This document shows positions 1-10,559 of a DNA stretch of 64,000 nucleotides, one piece after another. Source of the stretch: Vitellaria paradoxa (taxonomy: Eukaryota > Streptophyta > Magnoliopsida > Ericales > Sapotaceae); contig CM034240.1 of NCBI GenBank assembly GCA_019916065.1, positions 48,384,372-48,448,371 of the forward strand. Direction: 5' to 3'. Position numbers and translations under genes: made by a program. The notes beneath the pieces are model-generated. The model ran no database searches. It was given only the letters and a program-made list of their open reading frames with translations, and was not told where the DNA came from. The first letter of the stretch is position 1. The number at the start of each line of letters is the position of its first letter.

Positions 1-984
1 CACCAATGTTGTCTAAGAATATTCCAACTCAACATGTGAGAATATCCAATTCTATTATTTACCAATATCAAAGCATTAATAAAGATGTCATTTTCTTCAA
101 GCAATAGAGAAATGTATGCTAGCTTACAACTTTTAAATCAAAACTTTAATGAAAATCTACCAATATATACATAGAACTAGTGTTATCAACGAGATGACAA
201 AATGAAAATAGAGCATTGCATTTTATTATATTTTACAACGGAAACATTTAAATGGTCCTCGGGAGTTGAAATCTTATCAGAAATTAAAACAACCGCGCAT
301 CGGGCTATAATTAATCTCAAGCCTGGAACGGTGATTGATATTAAATAATAAATGACGACGGTAGGAATCACTGTAATTAATCCATGGGATTGATCAACAG
401 GACAAGTGATTTGTGAATAATTAATCCCAACTTGCAGGAATCCCTCTTTAATTATGTTCACATTAAAGTAATACCATAAGAGTCCGCGTGAGACAGCCTG
501 GTTGATAATTGCTTTTTTTAACTACTTTTATCTCTTATTATTGCCTGCATTTCTACACATGGTAAAACAGATGAATAATGGTAATATAGCAGTAGAAGAT
601 GAACGGTTGTTGTCCCTCCCCGTGGCCACAGGTACAAAACATAAGCCCTCACCATTATCCTTCTTCATCTATAAATATGATACACTTGTGATACTGATCA
701 CTACAATCTCATCACTCTTCTCCTCTTCTTTATTCGTCTGAAACCCTTCCATTCTTTCTGTTTACACCGTTAGTCCTGTCTCTGCATCTAACACCTTGCC
801 AGTTGCTAGATTTCGCCAATCTTCATCATCTATCTCTCATATTTTCTCCTCTCGATTCCCATATTACTCTGTATCGAGTGATCTATCTTGGTAGCTCTGG
901 TCACATAAAACACAGAGAGAATCTGATCAAGAAAAACTAGTGCTCAGCAAGTCTGTTAAGGAAGGAAAGTTGCATCTTATAGCC
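1..984 (+). promoter_or_regulatory. Upstream module and promoter of PGG copy A
   Basis: This is the fullest copy of the upstream module that recurs through the array. Parts of 1-480 are repeated near 21410-21640, 26180-26860 and 29980-30730 (for example the segments reading gagaatatccaattctatta and gagcattgc). A conserved block at 458-482 contains gttcacattaaa followed by taccataa. A good TATA box, TATAAATA, lies at 670-677, about 310 bases before the ATG at 985, and is followed by a pyrimidine-rich stretch as expected of a 5' leader. That the box works is inferred from its position and from homology to the flank of copy B. Confidence 0.55.
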
Positions 985-2510
985 ATGGCAGGTAACATTG
1001 AGTCAACATCGTAGTTCTGCACAAGTCCAACCGGGCGAGGGCGAGGGCGAGGGCGATATCGAGAATCAGATAGTCCCGCCGGGCGAGGGGCTGGGCGAGG
1101 GCGATATCGAGAATCAGATAGTTCCGCCGGGCGGGGGCGAGGGCGAGAATCAGATATTGAAGAGCGAGGGGAAGGGCAAGAATAAGATGTTGAACGAAGG
1201 GAAACTGAATGCCAGGAACACAGTAGCACTGGTTGCTGTTTTGATCGCCACAGTCACGTTCACTGCAGGTACGGGTGGCAATTCATACCAGCATCTTGTC
1301 TTCAAATTCTTACTTGTGTCTGATACATATATTCTGATTATGCTCAAATTTTTTAAAATTTAAAAAACATGTTAAATCATTAATTTATTTTAAAATCGAG
1401 TTAAATCATTTTGAGTTTTAAAATTAACATACTCTCGGCACATCGTAATTATTTTTTTTTTTTCCTTCATAATTTGTTGTATTTGAATTGTTATGTTATG
1501 TCTAATATTACCACTATTAATGGCAGGAATTAGCCCTCCTGGTGGCATCTACCAGCAGGGTGAGAAGATAGGGATGGCCATTGCTAGCATGAAAGCATCC
1601 TTCCAAATCTTTACCATCTTCAACAATATAGCGTTGTTTGCGTCTCTCTACATCGTCGTACTTATGAGCAGCTTTTATCCAGGAACTGATAGGGGATTTA
1701 CAGATTTGTTGGATAAAAGTACATTCATAATGTGGTTGGCTGTGATTTGTATGGCAGCTGCATATCTAGCAGCTACGTGGGTTGTGTTGCCGCATGGTCA
1801 GTGGACATGGTGGTTCACGCTTTCATTAGGTTCTCTTGTATTTTTCATATTATTCATGCGTTGGGTTATCAGGGTACCGCTCAGGGCCCGATGCAAAAAT
1901 CGGCTGATCAGGGCGGTAGCCCAGGTAATCTGACTCAAAAAAATTTACTTTTAGTTTAAAAAATATATATTTTTTTTAAATTTAATCTTTCCTAAATTTT
2001 TATAATTCAATTCATTTTACCTCTAACTCAACTTAAAATTTTATAATGCAATTTACTTTATTTTTAAAATCTTTATTCAACCCAGGCAAGCCCAAAATCA
2101 TAAGCCCCACCCCAGTACCAATAGAGAATTCTCCAAAAAGAAGGCAGAAGAAGAGAAGGTAAAAATTGAGCATATGACTGTTTAGCCTTTTCGTTCTTTT
2201 TTTAAATTATTAAAATTACATTTTTACATTTTAAATCTTTTTAAATCATCAATTTTACTTTTTTTGGGGGGTTAAATTAACATATTTGCTCTTGATGATT
2301 TAAAAAAAAAATTTAAATGTAACAATGTAATTTTAATTATTTCAAGCCCACCCTCAAACCAATAGGGGAGAAATAAAGGTAGTGGAGAAGTTCTTTCGTA
2401 AATTTTTGGAACGGTGTGAATCTTACCATCCTAAGAGGAATAATCACTCCGTCCGGTTCGGGTCCTTCTCAAAGGTCTACAAACAGAATTACAAATGGAG
2501 ACGAGGTTAA
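985..2510 (+). pseudogene. PGG-domain membrane protein, copy A (frameshifted at N-terminus)
   Basis: Exon 1 runs to 1268 (donor CAG|GTACGG). Exon 2 is 1527-1924 or reads on to a stop at 1933. A third exon at 2379-2510 is likely. The ATG at 985 matches the start of copy B, but an extra T at 1012 makes a TAG after nine codons; without it the frame runs straight into the domain. An internal ATG at 1187 could still give about 203 residues. Upstream of it lies an acidic Gly/Glu repeat (GEGEGEGDIENQ, repeated) at 1030-1175. The domain shows NARNTVALVAVLIATVTFTAG, then ISPPGGIYQ, and helices ending near WVVLPHGQW. PGG domains are membrane segments typical of ankyrin proteins linked to defence and stress; no ankyrin repeats occur here. 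It is either a pseudogene or a shortened gene. Confidence 0.72.
2379..2510 (+). CDS. Likely third exon of PGG copy A
   Basis: The frame beginning GTAGTGGAGAAG encodes VVEKFFRKFLERCESYHPKRNN and ends at TAA 2508-2510. It aligns with the C-terminal tail of copy B (VEKYLRKFLEWYESHLPKRN), where the same residues are continuous with exon 2. In copy A an AT-rich stretch separates them. A donor at 1925 (CAG|GTAATC) and an acceptor at 2378 (AAAG|GTAGTG) are both in phase 0. The exon is inferred from homology and matching splice phase. Confidence 0.5.
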   Translation, partial: VVEKFFRKFLERCESYHPKRNNHSVRFGSFSKVYKQNYKWRRG

Positions 2511-4520
2511 ACAAATTAACCAGATTTAGGGGGAAAAAAGGGGAGAACAAGAAAGGAAAAAAAAAAAAAAAAAATCGAGCGTCAGCTGTTGGATCTCTTC
2601 CCCTCTAGTGTTCAAACCCCCTGCTATTCTCAAGTCCGCCCTGGTCCATGAGTTGTAGCAATGTGAAAGACTATGAGTTTGTTGTATTTTTTTTATTATT
2701 TTTTTTAATGTATGTTTTGAACCCGTCTTTAATTTCATTGTTTAACAATCGTTCTTTAGTTTGAAATATTATAATTCAAAACTTAAAAGTCAAGTCCTTA
2801 TCAAATATATAAATTAAAGTAAAACTAACCATAATTACTTAATATTCAATAAAGAGTAGGACAAATAAAACTTGTTAATCAATCTTCAACTGTTTTACAT
2901 TTTAAGAACTATTCTATGTGAAAAATAAATATGAAGAGTTATTTTCATCTCCCTTCTCACTTTTGCAAAGTTACTTTTAGAATAATACATGCGCATAATG
3001 TTATACACTAACAATGATTGGAATCTTTTGCAAAGTTACTTTTAGAATAATACATGCACATAACGTTATACACTAACAATGATTGGAATCATTTGGGCAG
3101 AAATTCATTTGCAGATTAGTAATGATATCGTGAGAGAGAGTTTGTGTGTTAAAGTTACGGTCGATGATAATTCAATCAATTTCTTCATAAATAAATTTAG
3201 ACTCATTTAAAAAATAAGTTAGATTTAAAAAAAAAAATTAAACGATTCAAGCATAAATACTATATAACTTAATTCGTTAAAGGTTCAAACTCATTTAATA
3301 TATATATAATTAAATAATATAAATATGTAGATTATTTTATATTTATATTATGATTTAATGTGTTTTTATTCTAAAAGTTTCATTATTTATAGTTTATCAA
3401 ATATTTAGATGAACCGTTTTTGTAATAATAACTATTCTTAAAATGGATTAAAATTCATAATTAATAACAAAATATTTACTTAATATTAAGTATAATTAAC
3501 AACGCACATTAATTGAGATTTAATTAAATAAATAATTAAATTGATGAGAGCACACTGAAGCAGAGGTCTTTTTTGTAGCCTTTTGATCATGATGCGTCAT
3601 GACGTACCAATATGTAATCGGGGTAAGCGGTGATTAGATCCAGGAGCAGCTTCACCAGCTACCAAAGTTTTTAACACTTGAATAAATAGCAAAAGGTTTG
3701 AGTCTGATTCAAACTTGAATTCAAAGTTTTTTTTTTTTTTTTGGGTATATTCTCCAACTTGGCTCGCTGTTACAAAAAAAAGTAATGTTAACCACTTGGT
3801 TTGAAGAGAATAAATACCACAAGTGAATCGATTCATTACTTCGGGTACATTTGAAGTAACAAAAAATGAAATAAGTTGTGAGTTTATAATTTGTGCAGAA
3901 AAAAAAAAAGTAATTAATTTTAGAATTTTCATGATGTTTCACTATTTTTAAAATTTTTTACCATCCCAAACAAAGCTTTTATCATCCACGTCAATCTATT
4001 TGCCAATTCCCATGTCACGGCACCAAATATCGCAAAGCAAGGTTAACCCCCCCCCCCCCTTCAAAAAAAAGAGACAAGACAAAGAAAATAGTACTTAAAA
4101 ATTTGTTTTTTATTTGGTAAATAATTAATTGAATGTTATTCAAATAAAAATATTTGATAAGATAATGTTAATTAAATTTTAATATTATAATGATTTTTAA
4201 ATTTTAGTCACAATGTGGTAGCTGCATTTTCAAAATTAATTGAGTGATCTGATTATTAATTGCGCCTTGTATACTTCGTAATATCAAATTTTATATTTTG
4301 AAGGATCACAAAATGTGTTATTATACTATATTTTTTAATTTTTTGACTAACTTTTAACTACTTAATTTTTTGACTTTTTTTAAAATAATTAAATTCACCT
4401 TTTATATATTTATTTTTTTTTTCAAATCATAAAGGGAAAAATTTTCAAATTAACAAAAAGTTAAAAAATTAACTTTCAAAATGTTAGTTTTTTTCCTTCC
4501 CAATTTTTTTTTTTGAAAGG
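2511..4520. repeat. AT-rich intergenic DNA with a 65-bp tandem duplication
   Basis: No gene is seen. A clear direct tandem duplication of 65 bp occupies 2961-3025 and 3026-3090, with only a few differences between the two halves. The rest is AT-rich sequence with poly-T and poly-C runs (for example an 11-C run near 4049). The few open frames are short and read through homopolymers. Confidence 0.6.
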
Positions 4521-4620
4521 TGAAGTTTTTTTTTTTTTTTTTTTAAGGGGGAGGGGGAAGACTCGAACTCGAGTCATGAGTAGGTAGGAGAGACTCTTAA
4601 CCACTGAACTAAAGGCCACG
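4521..4620 (-). mobile_element. tRNA-derived SINE (minus strand)
   Basis: Read on the minus strand, the unit starts near 4619 with GTGGCCTTTAGTTCAGTGG, which contains an RNA polymerase III A-box (TAGTTCAGTGG at 4601-4611). A B-box (GAGTTCGAGTC) follows at 4560-4570, and the unit ends in a C-rich stretch and a poly-A tail (the T run at 4526-4544 on the plus strand). This is the normal layout of a short tRNA-derived SINE. Target duplications are obscured by T-rich flanks. A decayed tRNA gene is less likely because of the tail. Confidence 0.6.
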
Positions 4621-5119
4621 CAGCAATTTTTTTTCTTCCCAAACATAAGAAAAATTAATTTTTTAATAATTAGTTACAGAAAAGTTAACTTCTTTTTTTT
4701 TTTTTCCGTTTCCCAAACTTTACCTTAATATTTAGAAAATGCTCGGCTCATTCTTTGATGGCTGAAGATTTATTGAAGGTAATGAACAAAATATTATTTC
4801 TTTTTCTATTTGAATGATTGAAAAAAAAATTTAAGTCTTAAATAGAATACTTGTAAAATAGTAATTCTAAGATTTTTATTCAAATATAATAAATATGTAC
4901 AAAAATATGATACGATATATATCGAAATCATAAGCTGTTTAATTATTTATTTATTGAATAATAAATATTTTAAAATATTTTAATATTTTTACAAATATTT
5001 TCAGAATATTTTCATTCGCACGCTAGCGAAAGACCCAACCGCATCGAACTCGTAATTGTAACCCAGAAGCTCACCAGGCCTTTGGTTAACGCCACATCGT
5101 AAATTCATAATAGAGAAAA

Positions 5120-5335
5120 GCTTAATTATAACTTCTAAGCAGAGAGAGAGAGAGAGAGAGAGAGAGAGCAACTTGCCAAGAAGGATGTGTTCCATCAATC
5201 AGCTTTGAGTTCTTAAGCTGCCCCATAGTCTCAGGCACTGCCATTTAAAACTGATTCTTTTTCCTTTCCTTCTTTTTCTTTTTTCTTTTTCTTCTTTTAT
5301 TCTTTTTCCCGTGTCCTATCATTGTCATGTAAGAA
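5120..5335 (+). repeat. (GA)n tract plus 190-bp block shared with 8880-9090
   Basis: A GA microsatellite at about 5142-5168 is followed by sequence nearly identical to that after the GA tract at 8880-8924 (the shared part includes gtgttccatcaatcagcttt and a C/T-rich stretch). The second copy lies just upstream of PGG copy B. This shows that the 5 kb and 9 kb regions come from one duplicated ancestor; no PGG exon is found after the 5 kb copy. Confidence 0.7.
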
Positions 5336-6640
5336 AAAATTAAAGTAGAATAAAAGAAAAAAAGAATAATAACACACACATTAATGTGATTCGATACTTT
5401 TGATCTACATTCATAGGTAGAGAATAAAATCTACTATATAATCATAATAATGAATACAAAATTCTACCTTTTCCTCTCTCTTTCTCTGAATTATCTGAAC
5501 TAGAATATCTCATGAATCCGGACAGATAATTCTCTTTTTACGCAAAACATCTCTCATTTTTTATCAATAGTGGTCAAATGAAGGTAAATAAATAGGTATA
5601 AATGTGATTCGGCTTAATACACTTAATAAATGAGTAAGACCATCTAATAAATAACATAATAATGGGTCAATTAATGGGTGAGGATCCCAACATGTCAAAA
5701 ACCTGACAATTAAGAAACAAAAACCTGAGCCCGGCAGCATTACTCATGTGTTGGTTGGCAGTAGATTAACGGCAATACCATTTATATGAGTGCCAGTAAA
5801 TTCCACGGCGATTCCATTTAAATGAATACAACCACGTCTGTAAAGAGAATGTCAATTGCATAATCAATGCAGATATTTTTCTCTCATTGAGTGGCATATT
5901 CAATCATGGATGTGTTGGCCGCGAGGTGATGGTGGCAACTCCCGGTAATAGCGATTGTGCCTCCCGATAATAGCGAGCCTGCCTTGAGTTCTTGTATCGT
6001 GGGAATTTCACATTCTCTCGAACTGCCTCTATAAACTGGAAACTTAACAAAGTAGATGGTCATCTTTTATAAAATGTGTACAAACAGAATATTTTACAAA
6101 AATAATAAAATAATGCAATTCTGTTATGTACAATTTATTTTAAATGAGTAAATTCATTAATTAAGATTCATTTTATTACAAAATTATCATTAGTATATTA
6201 TTTTAGCACAATTTTACATATAGGAAAAATTATGGCAAAGAAGCTAGCCTTCCCAACATTAAGCCCATTAAAATTCACATAAATTTCAATTTTGTAACTC
6301 CCAAATGGTTTGTGATAACTCTTTTAGGGAAGGAAAATGGTATATCAATTTTTTGTACACCGAAATGACTTGCTATGGTACTTAAGTTATGAAAGTACAT
6401 TTTGATGAGTTTTTTTTTTTTTTTAAGTGATTATCTCGCAAAAAGTTATATTATTATAATGTATTTTTTTAATTATAGACCATAATTTTAAAAATTAAAA
6501 ATATTATTTTATTATAAAAAATCTAATAGAAGAGCATTTTTCAAAAGAAAAAAAAATAACAGTAGAACATGTATCACAGACACAAAGCCGGGCCAAGATG
6601 GCTTGCAATTTAGTACAATTTACATATACACATATTTAGG
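5336..6640. other. Intergenic, with an LTR-type remnant near 5365-5440
   Basis: The segment around 5368-5430 (gtgattcgatacttttgatc, then a ctacattcataggtagag-like stretch) resembles the ACGTGGTTCGA..CTACGTCCACGGG motif seen at 22410-22445, which is common in plant LTR-type repeats. The sequence from 5690 to 6050 has normal base composition but shows no coding frame that I recognise. The remainder is AT-rich. Confidence 0.35.
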
Positions 6641-6649
6641 GTCCGTTTG

Positions 6650-7916
6650 ACAACGCTGTTATTTTTTTGTTATTATTTTTCTGTTACCGTTTTCTGTTTT
6701 TTGTTTTCTGTTACCATTTATTTTTCTGAAATAAAACTGAAACTGCGCTTGGTAATGCAAGTTTGTTTATAATTATTAATTTTTTATTTTAGAAAATATT
6801 TAATTTTATTAGTTTTAAAAAATTAATACAACTTAATAAAATATCTTTTATATTAATTTAATTAAATTAATATAATTAATTGAATTAATAAAGTAAATTA
6901 TTTATTAAAATCATTTAATTCAATAAATATAAAATATATTAAATTATATTATTTATTAAAAATAATTGAATGAAACATAAATATTATATCATTTAATTTA
7001 ATAAATATAAAATATATTAATTAATATAATTAATTAAATTAATATAGTAAATTATTTATTAAAATCATTTAATTCAATAAATATAAAATATATTAAATTA
7101 TATTATTATTAAAAATAATTGAATGAAATATAAATATTATATCATTTAATTTAATAAATATAAAATATATTAAGTATAATTTAATTATATTATTTATCAA
7201 AGTAAATTAATAAAATATATTTCATATTAAATAAATAATTAAATTAGATTAATTATTAAATTAAATTATTTATTTTTAAATTAATTAAATTAATTTAATT
7301 ATGTATTAAAATAATTTAATAAAATATATTTTATATAAATTAAATTAATTAAATCATAAATAATTTAATTTAATTATGTCATTTATTTAAAATAATTTAA
7401 TAATTATTATTAAATTAAATTAAAAATTAATGTAATTTAATTATTTATTATTAATTATTTTTATAAATTAATTTAATTATTAAATTAAATAAATTAATTA
7501 ATTATGATATTTATTTCAGATAATTTAGCAATAATTAATTATTAAATTGAATTAATTAATTTAGTTTTATTATTTATTAAAAATAATTTATATTAATTTA
7601 TATAATTAATTTATTGAATTTAATTATATTATTTATTAAAATAATTTATTTTAATAAAATATTTGAATAAAATAATTTATTTTTATGTAATGTAACAAAA
7701 ATAGACAAGACTTTAAAATTGACAAAATATTTGCATTAAAAAAAGAAAACAGAGTGAAAATATTTTTTTTCTGCTTCCGTTTTTCTGTTTTCATTTTCAT
7801 TTTTTTTGGAAACAAAAAAACGGAAATAAATTTAAAAAACATGTTTCTGTTGCCAATGTACAAAATTTAAAAACCGTAAACAGAAAAATAAAAATAAAAA
7901 CGTTATCAAATGGGGG
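6650..7916. mobile_element. Large AT-rich terminal-inverted-repeat element
   Basis: The left end reads GGTCCGTTTGACAACGCTG and the right end, reverse-complemented, reads CCCCCATTTGATAACG, so the ends are inverted repeats of about 25 bp. Both ends are flanked by TTTAG (6645-6649 and 7917-7921), a possible target duplication. The interior is almost pure A/T and contains a tandem duplication of about 154 bp (first unit about 6860-7014, second about 7015-7170). No transposase frame is present, so it is non-autonomous. A shorter relative lies at 12199-12724. Confidence 0.6.
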
Positions 7917-8439
7917 TTTAGCGTTTAGATAATTTATTAGAATAACAAAAGCTATGCAAATAGATAAGAATTTAATTGTGGTGGCTGTAATCTCTTATAA
8001 TCTTACAATTGCCACTAGATATTTTACATTTTCAAATAAAAAATTTATATATAGGAGTTTGACCCTCTCTCGTCCTAAAATATTGACCGCCCTCGTTAGA
8101 GATTCTCGGCTCATTCTTTGCATGTATATCATATCCAGTGTAAGAGATTAACAATTAATTAAGTTACAGTATCCGTATTCAACACTTTTTTTTCCATTTA
8201 TACTATTATTATTTCAATTTACTTAAATCCAATCCATTTGAACCCTTAAAAGTTCTAATTATGGAGCTTGTAAATCCCAAGAACACATAGTTTCTTCTTT
8301 AAAAATAATTTTTCAATTAATAAACCTATTAGTTATTTGTTTAAATTGATAGATCCTAGAGAGAATCTCACGCTAATCCAAGTTATTTGTCTTTAACCAA
8401 AAAAAAAAAATAGTAAATGCTGAGATATCTTTTCTCAAA

Positions 8440-8570
8440 TTAAAAGAACGTTTAAAGTGATAAAAAATTATAAAATTTAATAAAAATTGTGAGTTGATAA
8501 TTTGTATAATAAGATAAAAAATGAATAATTTTTAATAATTTTTAATATTTTTCAATGCTCTAAATTAAAT
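8440..8570. mobile_element. Short dispersed MITE-like family (ATAAAAAATGA family), one copy
   Basis: This copy has the family hallmarks: gtgagttgataatttgtata, then a taagataaaaaatgaataat stretch and runs of AATTTTTAA. Related copies in either orientation are seen near 10801-10945, 17160-17306, 18625-18790, 33762-33890, 34436-34575, 39488-39615, 60700-60825, 61115-61255 and 62325-62450. Each is about 120-155 bp with no coding capacity. Confidence 0.5.
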
Positions 8571-8875
8571 TTAAGTAATTTAAAAATAATAATGACAATA
8601 ATAATAATAATAATAATAATAATAGTCAAGTTTGAGCGGTGATCTAAAGAATATATGCGCCGGAAAACAATCGTACCAATGAATGACTGTAGGGTACGAA
8701 CGATGGGTCTTTTTTATGAAATCAACTTGTTTTTGCACTTTGTCGGCTATGATTGAATTAGAGTTGCTATTGGAAGGAACTCCCATAAACAGAAAATTTT
8801 GGGGACATCTATATATGGAAATTAATTTTTTTTTTTTTTTCAAAAGTATGCATGTCCAAAATAAGCATGTCCAAG

Positions 8876-8878
8876 GTA

Positions 8879-8926
<48 letters not shown>

Positions 8927-9549
8927 AACTTGCCGAGAAAGATGTGCTCCATCAATCAGCTTTGAGCTCTCAAGCTACCCCTTAGTCTCAGTCATTTAAA
9001 ACTGATTCTTCTTCCTTTCCTCCTTTTTTCTTTTTCTTTTTCTTTTTCTTTTTTTTTTTTTATTCTTTTTCCTGTTTCCTATCATTGTCAAAGTTAATTA
9101 TGTTAATAAACCTGACAGTTAATTAATCTGAGGAGTGGATATTACTCATCAGGAATAATTTATTAATATCCATTCGCAATCACCGAGGAATCCCTTCTGT
9201 TCACATTAAAATAAAGCAACTTTCCAATAAATTTCCATTAAAAATTATATTATAACTTTAAAGAAATTAAACCCGTGACGACCTGGTTTTTCAATTGCTT
9301 TATCTTTTATTGCCTGCATTTCTTCGACATGGTTAAACAAATGAAAATTGGAAATATGGCAGCAGAAGATGACCAGTTGCTGCCACTCCACGTGGCCAAC
9401 CGTCACCCTTCCTCTCCTTCGTCCTTAAATTTGATACACTTGTGCCTCTGGCAATAATCTCATCACTCTTTTCCTCTTCTTTATTCCTCTGGAACCCTCC
9501 CATTCCTTCTCTTTAGTAAAGGAAGGAAAGTTGCATATTAATTAAAGCC
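8876..9549 (+). promoter_or_regulatory. Upstream module of PGG copy B
   Basis: The module begins with a long GA microsatellite (8880-8924) and carries the conserved gttcacattaaaataaagc block near 9199. It runs colinearly with the 5' flank of copy A up to the ATG at 9550 (shared aaggaaggaaagttgcat just upstream). The position matching copy A's TATAAATA reads TTAAATTT here (about 9424-9432), so the TATA box appears lost, in keeping with the decayed state of the gene. Confidence 0.5.
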
Positions 9550-10559
9550 ATGGCTGGTAACAATGACTCAACATCGAGTTCTGTACCAGTCCAGCCGGGC
9601 GAAGGGAAACTGAACGCCAGGAACACTGTAGCACTGGTTGCTATTTTGATCGCCAGAGTCACTTTCACTGCTGGTACGGTGATTTTAAAAATCATTCCAT
9701 ATAAGAAATGAATTTCTCCCACCTTACTTCTTTAATATTAATTTATTTTAAAATCAAACTAAATTGTTTAAATTTTAAAATTAACGTATTCTTGTTTTAC
9801 TATAATTATATTTTCTTTCAATAATTTATTATATTTAAATTATTAATGTCATATCAGGATTATAACTATTTATTAATTGCAGGGATTAGCCCTCCAGGTG
9901 GAATTTACCAGGAGCGGGAGCAGATAGGGAAGGCCGCCGCTAGCATGAAAACATCTTTCAAAATCTTCACCATCTTCAACAACGTAACTTGCTTTTGTAA
10001 AAATTACTTACGCACACCGTGTGTACAGCAGCGTCCAATATCTAATATTATTACTTTTAATTGCAGGAATTAACCCTCCTGGTGGCATCTACTAGGAGGG
10101 TCAGCTGATAGGGAAGGCACGGAAAAATCCTTCAATATCTTTTCGATCTTCCACAATTTAGCGTTGTTTGCGTCTCTCTTCATCGTCCTAATTATGAGCA
10201 CCGTTTATCCAGCAAATGGTTCAGGACTAGAAGTTTTACTGGGCATCAGTACAATAATAATGTGGGTGGCTGTGATTTCTATGGCGGCTGCATATCTAGC
10301 GGCTACGTGGGTCGTGTTGCCGCATGGTCAGTGGATATGGTGGTACACGCTTTCAATAAGTTCTTTTACAATTTTCATAGCATTAGTGCTTGTGCATAAG
10401 GTAAAACTATATCCAATGCTAGTGGAGAAGTACTTGCGTAAATTTTTGGAATGGTATGAATCTCACCTCCCTAAGAGGAATGAACGCTGTGTCCTGGTTC
10501 GAGCCCTCTCCGAAGATCATCGAGACCCCGAAGTCCTCTCCACAATGTTGCAGATATAA
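9550..10559 (+). pseudogene. PGG-domain membrane protein, copy B (duplicated, broken exon 2)
   Basis: Exon 1 (9550-9673) starts MAGNNDSTSSSVPVQPGEG and ends in the first helix, where the usual IATVTF reads IARVTF, putting a charged Arg in the membrane. It is joined in phase 1 to exon 2a (9883-9983), which encodes GISPPGGIYQ through FTIFNN. Then comes a second intron-like tail and a second, diverged start of exon 2 (2b, 10067). In 2b the Gln codon after GGIY is TAG (10093-10095), and bases are missing just after it. The remainder (10158-10559) is open and encodes the last helices and the tail MLVEKYLRKFLEW. None of the splicing routes I tried gives a full frame, so this is a pseudogene. Confidence 0.8.

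Noticed and set aside
927..1229. Minus-strand frame rich in RPRPRP opposite copy A
   Set aside because: It is the complement of the Gly/Glu repeat and has no independent support.
10164..10559. Treating the open end of copy B as a separate small gene
   Set aside because: It starts inside a helix of the PGG domain at a TTG codon; it is only the surviving 3' part of the broken gene.
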